Source: Stenotrophomonas nitritireducens (GTDB lineage Bacteria > Pseudomonadota > Gammaproteobacteria > Xanthomonadales > Xanthomonadaceae). From it: 64,000 bases of DNA. How positions within the stretch are numbered: the first letter of the stretch is position 1; each line of letters starts with the position of its first letter. A program made the translations under genes and the position numbers. Location of the stretch: contig NZ_CP016756.1 in the NCBI RefSeq assembly GCF_001700965.1, positions 3,772,501 to 3,836,500 of the forward strand, read 5' to 3'. The notes below the pieces were generated by a model. It saw nothing but the letters and a program-made list of their open reading frames with translations. It was not told the origin of the DNA and made no database searches. Below are positions 61,493-64,000 of the stretch, piece after piece.

Positions 61493-61816
61493 GTAGTGCC
61501 GAGCCATGCTCGGCAGGGGCTTTACCGGTAATGCCCCAGAAGCAGCCCTCACCCCAACCCCTCTCCCGTGAACGGGAGAGGGGCTTTGAGCAAGAGCGGG
61601 GGCTGCAGTGCCGAGCCATGCTTGGCAGGGGCTTTGCCGGTAAGGCCCCAGAAGCTGCCCTCACCTCAACCCCTCTCCCGCAGGCGGGAGAGAGGCTTTG
61701 AGCAGAAGCGGGGTTTTGTAGTGCCGAGCCATGCTCGGCAGGGGCTTTCCCGGCAATGCTCCAGAAGCTGCCCTCACCCCAACCCCTCTCCCGCAGGCGG
61801 AAGAGGGGCTTTGAGC
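61493..61816. repeat. Three tandem composite units (SMAG plus CCCTCACCCC element), about 112 bp each
   Basis: SMAG palindromes begin at 61493, 61605 (head GCAG instead of GTAG) and 61718. Each is followed by GGGGCTTT…CCCCAGAAGC and a CCCTCACCCCAACCCCTCTC element (61546, 61658, 61771) with its inverted half GGGAGAGGGGCTTTGAGC. The repeat period is 112-113 bases. No gene is visible from 61370 to 61856; promoters for DUF2147 must lie near 61370-61490. Confidence 0.9.
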
Positions 61817-61856
61817 GAAAGCGGGGCACATACCGCGCGCTGCCTTGCTCTGCTTA

Positions 61857-64000
61857 TTACTGCAACGTCACCCGCTTGCGGTTGTCGGCCGATACCCGAT
61901 CGATCAGTTTGTTGTACGGGTCGAAGCCAGCTTCGTCGGGCTTCTGGTCGACGGTGACGGTGATGCTGGGGGCGGCAGCGGTGATGTGGTGGCGCTGCAG
62001 GTACAGCACCTTCTCATCGCGCTCCTTGCCGGAGGCGCCCTTGGCGAACACGCCTACTTCGATCCAGTCATCCAGCGTGCCCGGCGTTTCCTTGCCAACG
62101 CCGTCTGCGTAGCGCTTGTCCGCATGCATCTGCAAGGTCACGTCGTAGCGGCCATCTGCGCGCTTCTTCGCATTGGCCTCGACCACGCGGTTGTCATAGA
62201 AGCTGATCTTCTCGAACAGGTCGGTGATCAGGGCCTGCTGCTCGGGCTTGGCTTCGGCACGGATGAACTGCAGCAGCTCGGCCGAGGTGGTGTAGGGCGG
62301 CTGCTGGAAGGCCTTGGCCTGGATGAAGCGGGAAAGTGCACGGTTCAGGGCTTCGTCGCCCATTTCCTCGCGCAGGCGGTAGAACACCACCGAACCCTTG
62401 CGGTAATGGATGTATTGCTGGTTCTCCACCCGATACAGCGGCAGCTCTTCGACGTCTTCGCCACCGCGACCCGACAGGTAGTTGTCCAGCTCGTCCTTCA
62501 GGAACTGACGCATATGGCCGCGTCCGTATTCCTTTTCCATCACCATCAGCGCCGAGTACTGCGACAGAGACTCGGACAGCACAGTCGCGCCCTGCACATT
62601 GGCGCCGATGACCTGGTGCGCCCACCACTGGTGCGCCACTTCGTGCGCGGTCACATAGAACACGTAGTCGACATCATCCTTGTCGCGCAGGTCGGCGATG
62701 AAGCCGATCGACTCCGAGTACGGAATGGTGTTGGCAAAGCTCTGTGCGAAGGACTGATAGCCGGGGAATTCGATGATGCGTACCTGCTTGTGCTGGTACG
62801 GGCTGAAGTTGGCTTCGTAATAGGCCAGGGACTTCTGTACGCCTTCAATCATCCGATCCACGTTGTAAGGATGTTTGGCGTCGTAATAGATCTCGATCGG
62901 GATGTCCTTGTACGTCGCCTTTTTCACCATCCAGCGTGCCGACAGATAGGCATAGAAATTCAGCATCGGCCGGTCCATGGCATAGCTGAAGCAGCGGCGG
63001 CCATTGCGTTCGAACTCCTTCTGCAGGTAGCCCGGGGCCAGTGCGATCTGGTCCGGTGCGGTGCAGATGGTGCTGCGGAAATCCAGCCAGTCGGCATCGT
63101 TGGAGATGTAGGTGTTGGCACGTGCGGCCTCATCTTCCAGCTTCGGCATGCGCGTCGGTTCGCCCAAGTCACGCTTGCGGCGTTCGTTGCGGTCGCTTAT
63201 CTCGGCACCGGTGTCGTAGCCGAAGGCCGGTAGCACGCGGCTGTTGAAGAAGCTGCCGTTGTCGACGATCTGGCTCTGCGCTTGGTCGGCGGTGATGCCG
63301 TTGGGATGGATGTCCACGGTGAAGCGGATATCACGTTCCTCGCCCGGCGCCATCGGCGTATCCAGATGATAGATGCGGTAGCCCAGTTCCTCGTCATGGG
63401 TGGCCAGCTTGGCGCCGCCCATCTCGATGTTGGCCAGCGTGCTGTCATCGCCCATCGCGACATGAATGTCGGGAATGGCCGACGAATGCGTATTGCGCAC
63501 GCGGTAGACGCCATCAATGCGTACCGACTGCGTCTCCGGATGCAGGTCGACCATGTTGTCGATGGCGACGATGCGCGGCTGCGGCAGGTCCTTGTACTTG
63601 CGGTATTCGCGCTCATAGCGGGCCTGGCGGTCCAGCATTTGGTCTGGCGAGACGAACTCGTTGCGGATATTGGTGCTCCAGTACAGCCAACCGCCGCAGG
63701 CAATGAAGGCCAGCGTGGCTGCGGCCAGCCCGGCGCCCAACGGCCCGCGCAGGCGCTGTTTGGCCAGACGCAGGCGCTGCCGCCAGCCCGAATCCACACC
63801 GCGCACCCACAAGGCGGCACACAGCAACAGCAAGGCCAGCAGGAACAGCGCCCAGTAGCCCTGGAAGGCCAACTGCCCGCTCAGGAAATGGCCGTAGCCA
63901 TTCATGTCCGAATACGGTGCAATCGGCCAACTGCCGAAGTTGTACAGGTTCTGGGTGTAGTCCAGCATGCCCAGCACCGACTGCCCGATCAGCAACAGGA
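61857..64000 (-). CDS. M1-family metallopeptidase/ABC-2 permease-type fusion (partial)
   Basis: The C-terminal 714 or so codons of a larger membrane protein; the start lies beyond the window. The visible N-terminal part has membrane segments (WALFLLALLLLCAALWVRGV, ATLAFIACGGWLYWS). The M1 gluzincin domain follows, with zinc motif HEVAHQWWAHQ and the third ligand Glu in LSESLSQYSALMVME. Proteins of this type have an ABC-2 permease-like N-terminus fused to an aminopeptidase-like domain. Stops and reading frame are intact to the edge. It may belong with an ABC transporter ATPase gene just outside. Confidence 0.88.
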   Translation of the reverse strand, partial: LLLIGQSVLGMLDYTQNLYNFGSWPIAPYSDMNGYGHFLSGQLAFQGYWALFLLALLLLCAALWVRGVDSGWRQRLRLAKQRLRGPLGAGLAAATLAFIACGGWLYWSTNIRNEFVSPDQMLDRQARYEREYRKYKDLPQPRIVAIDNMVDLHPETQSVRIDGVYRVRNTHSSAIPDIHVAMGDDSTLANIEMGGAKLATHDEELGYRIYHLDTPMAPGEERDIRFTVDIHPNGITADQAQSQIVDNGSFFNSRVLPAFGYDTGAEISDRNERRKRDLGEPTRMPKLEDEAARANTYISNDADWLDFRSTICTAPDQIALAPGYLQKEFERNGRRCFSYAMDRPMLNFYAYLSARWMVKKATYKDIPIEIYYDAKHPYNVDRMIEGVQKSLAYYEANFSPYQHKQVRIIEFPGYQSFAQSFANTIPYSESIGFIADLRDKDDVDYVFYVTAHEVAHQWWAHQVIGANVQGATVLSESLSQYSALMVMEKEYGRGHMRQFLKDELDNYLSGRGGEDVEELPLYRVENQQYIHYRKGSVVFYRLREEMGDEALNRALSRFIQAKAFQQPPYTTSAELLQFIRAEAKPEQQALITDLFEKISFYDNRVVEANAKKRADGRYDVTLQMHADKRYADGVGKETPGTLDDWIEVGVFAKGASGKERDEKVLYLQRHHITAAAPSITVTVDQKPDEAGFDPYNKLIDRVSADNRKRVTLQ

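Noticed and set aside
61493..61816. CRISPR-like or integron-type array from three regular units
   Set aside because: Units are whole tandem duplicates of two known dispersed elements; there are no unique spacers, cas genes or integrase.

Overview
The window is dense, GC-rich, chromosomal gammaproteobacterial DNA of the Xanthomonadaceae, most likely Stenotrophomonas. The best evidence is the intergenic repeats: GTAG-headed palindromes reading GTAGTGCCGAGCCATG... (the SMAG family known from S. maltophilia), GTAGGAGCGGCGTAAGCCGC-type REP dyads, and CCCTCACCCCAACCCCTCTC-type repeats. Gene content fits: IcmF, an orphan RsxB, MprF with AcvB, a PhaZ7-like depolymerase and an M1 peptidase/permease fusion. 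No rRNA, tRNA, CRISPR array, prophage or complete insertion sequence was found.

Layout. 1-3.2 kb: a CHASE3-GAF-GGDEF diguanylate cyclase and two alanine-rich lipoproteins. 3.2-12.9 kb: thiolase, a lipoprotein subtilisin autotransporter, leucine dehydrogenase divergent from the fused acyl-CoA mutase IcmF, then a 91-bp tandem SMAG array. 12.9-24.7 kb: LD-carboxypeptidase, TPR protein, MBL-fold lipoprotein, PAS-GGDEF, a membrane cNMP-domain protein, YihG acyltransferase, glycine-zipper protein, M14 peptidase, outer-membrane transporter, PhaZ7-like depolymerase, and the divergent ArgP/ArgO-type regulator and exporter. 24.7-36 kb: CACHE-PAS-GGDEF-EAL protein, esterase lipoprotein, IclR regulator, an AT-rich gene-poor kilobase, HDOD protein, ClsC-type phospholipase D, SstT and AzlCD. 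36-48 kb: pseudouridine synthase, YgjP-type metallopeptidase, DUF2058, zinc finger, GNAT, SotB, NPP phosphodiesterase with a small MscS channel, an ECF sigma/anti-sigma/DUF4097 operon, YegD, a CDF transporter and PhnA. 48-64 kb: transglutaminase-TPR protein, ThpR, HD-type protein, OxLD protein, AcvB convergent with MprF, DUF998 joined in frame to RidA, RsxB, HAD phosphatase, MetG, DUF2147 and a partial M1 peptidase/permease.

Functional themes. Branched-chain amino acid and acyl-CoA metabolism (leucine dehydrogenase, IcmF, thiolase); membrane lipid remodelling (ClsC, YihG, MprF making aminoacyl-phosphatidylglycerol, AcvB possibly hydrolysing it); c-di-GMP turnover (three proteins); amino acid transport (ArgO, SstT, AzlCD).

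The most unusual signal is how far the short repeats have entered genes. One lies in frame inside icmF; REP or related repeats supply the stop codons of yegD and rsxB and overlap that of the HAD gene; and a REP-containing 135-bp block carrying the last codons of mprF is duplicated just past the mprF stop. These points are visible in the sequence; functional consequences are inference.
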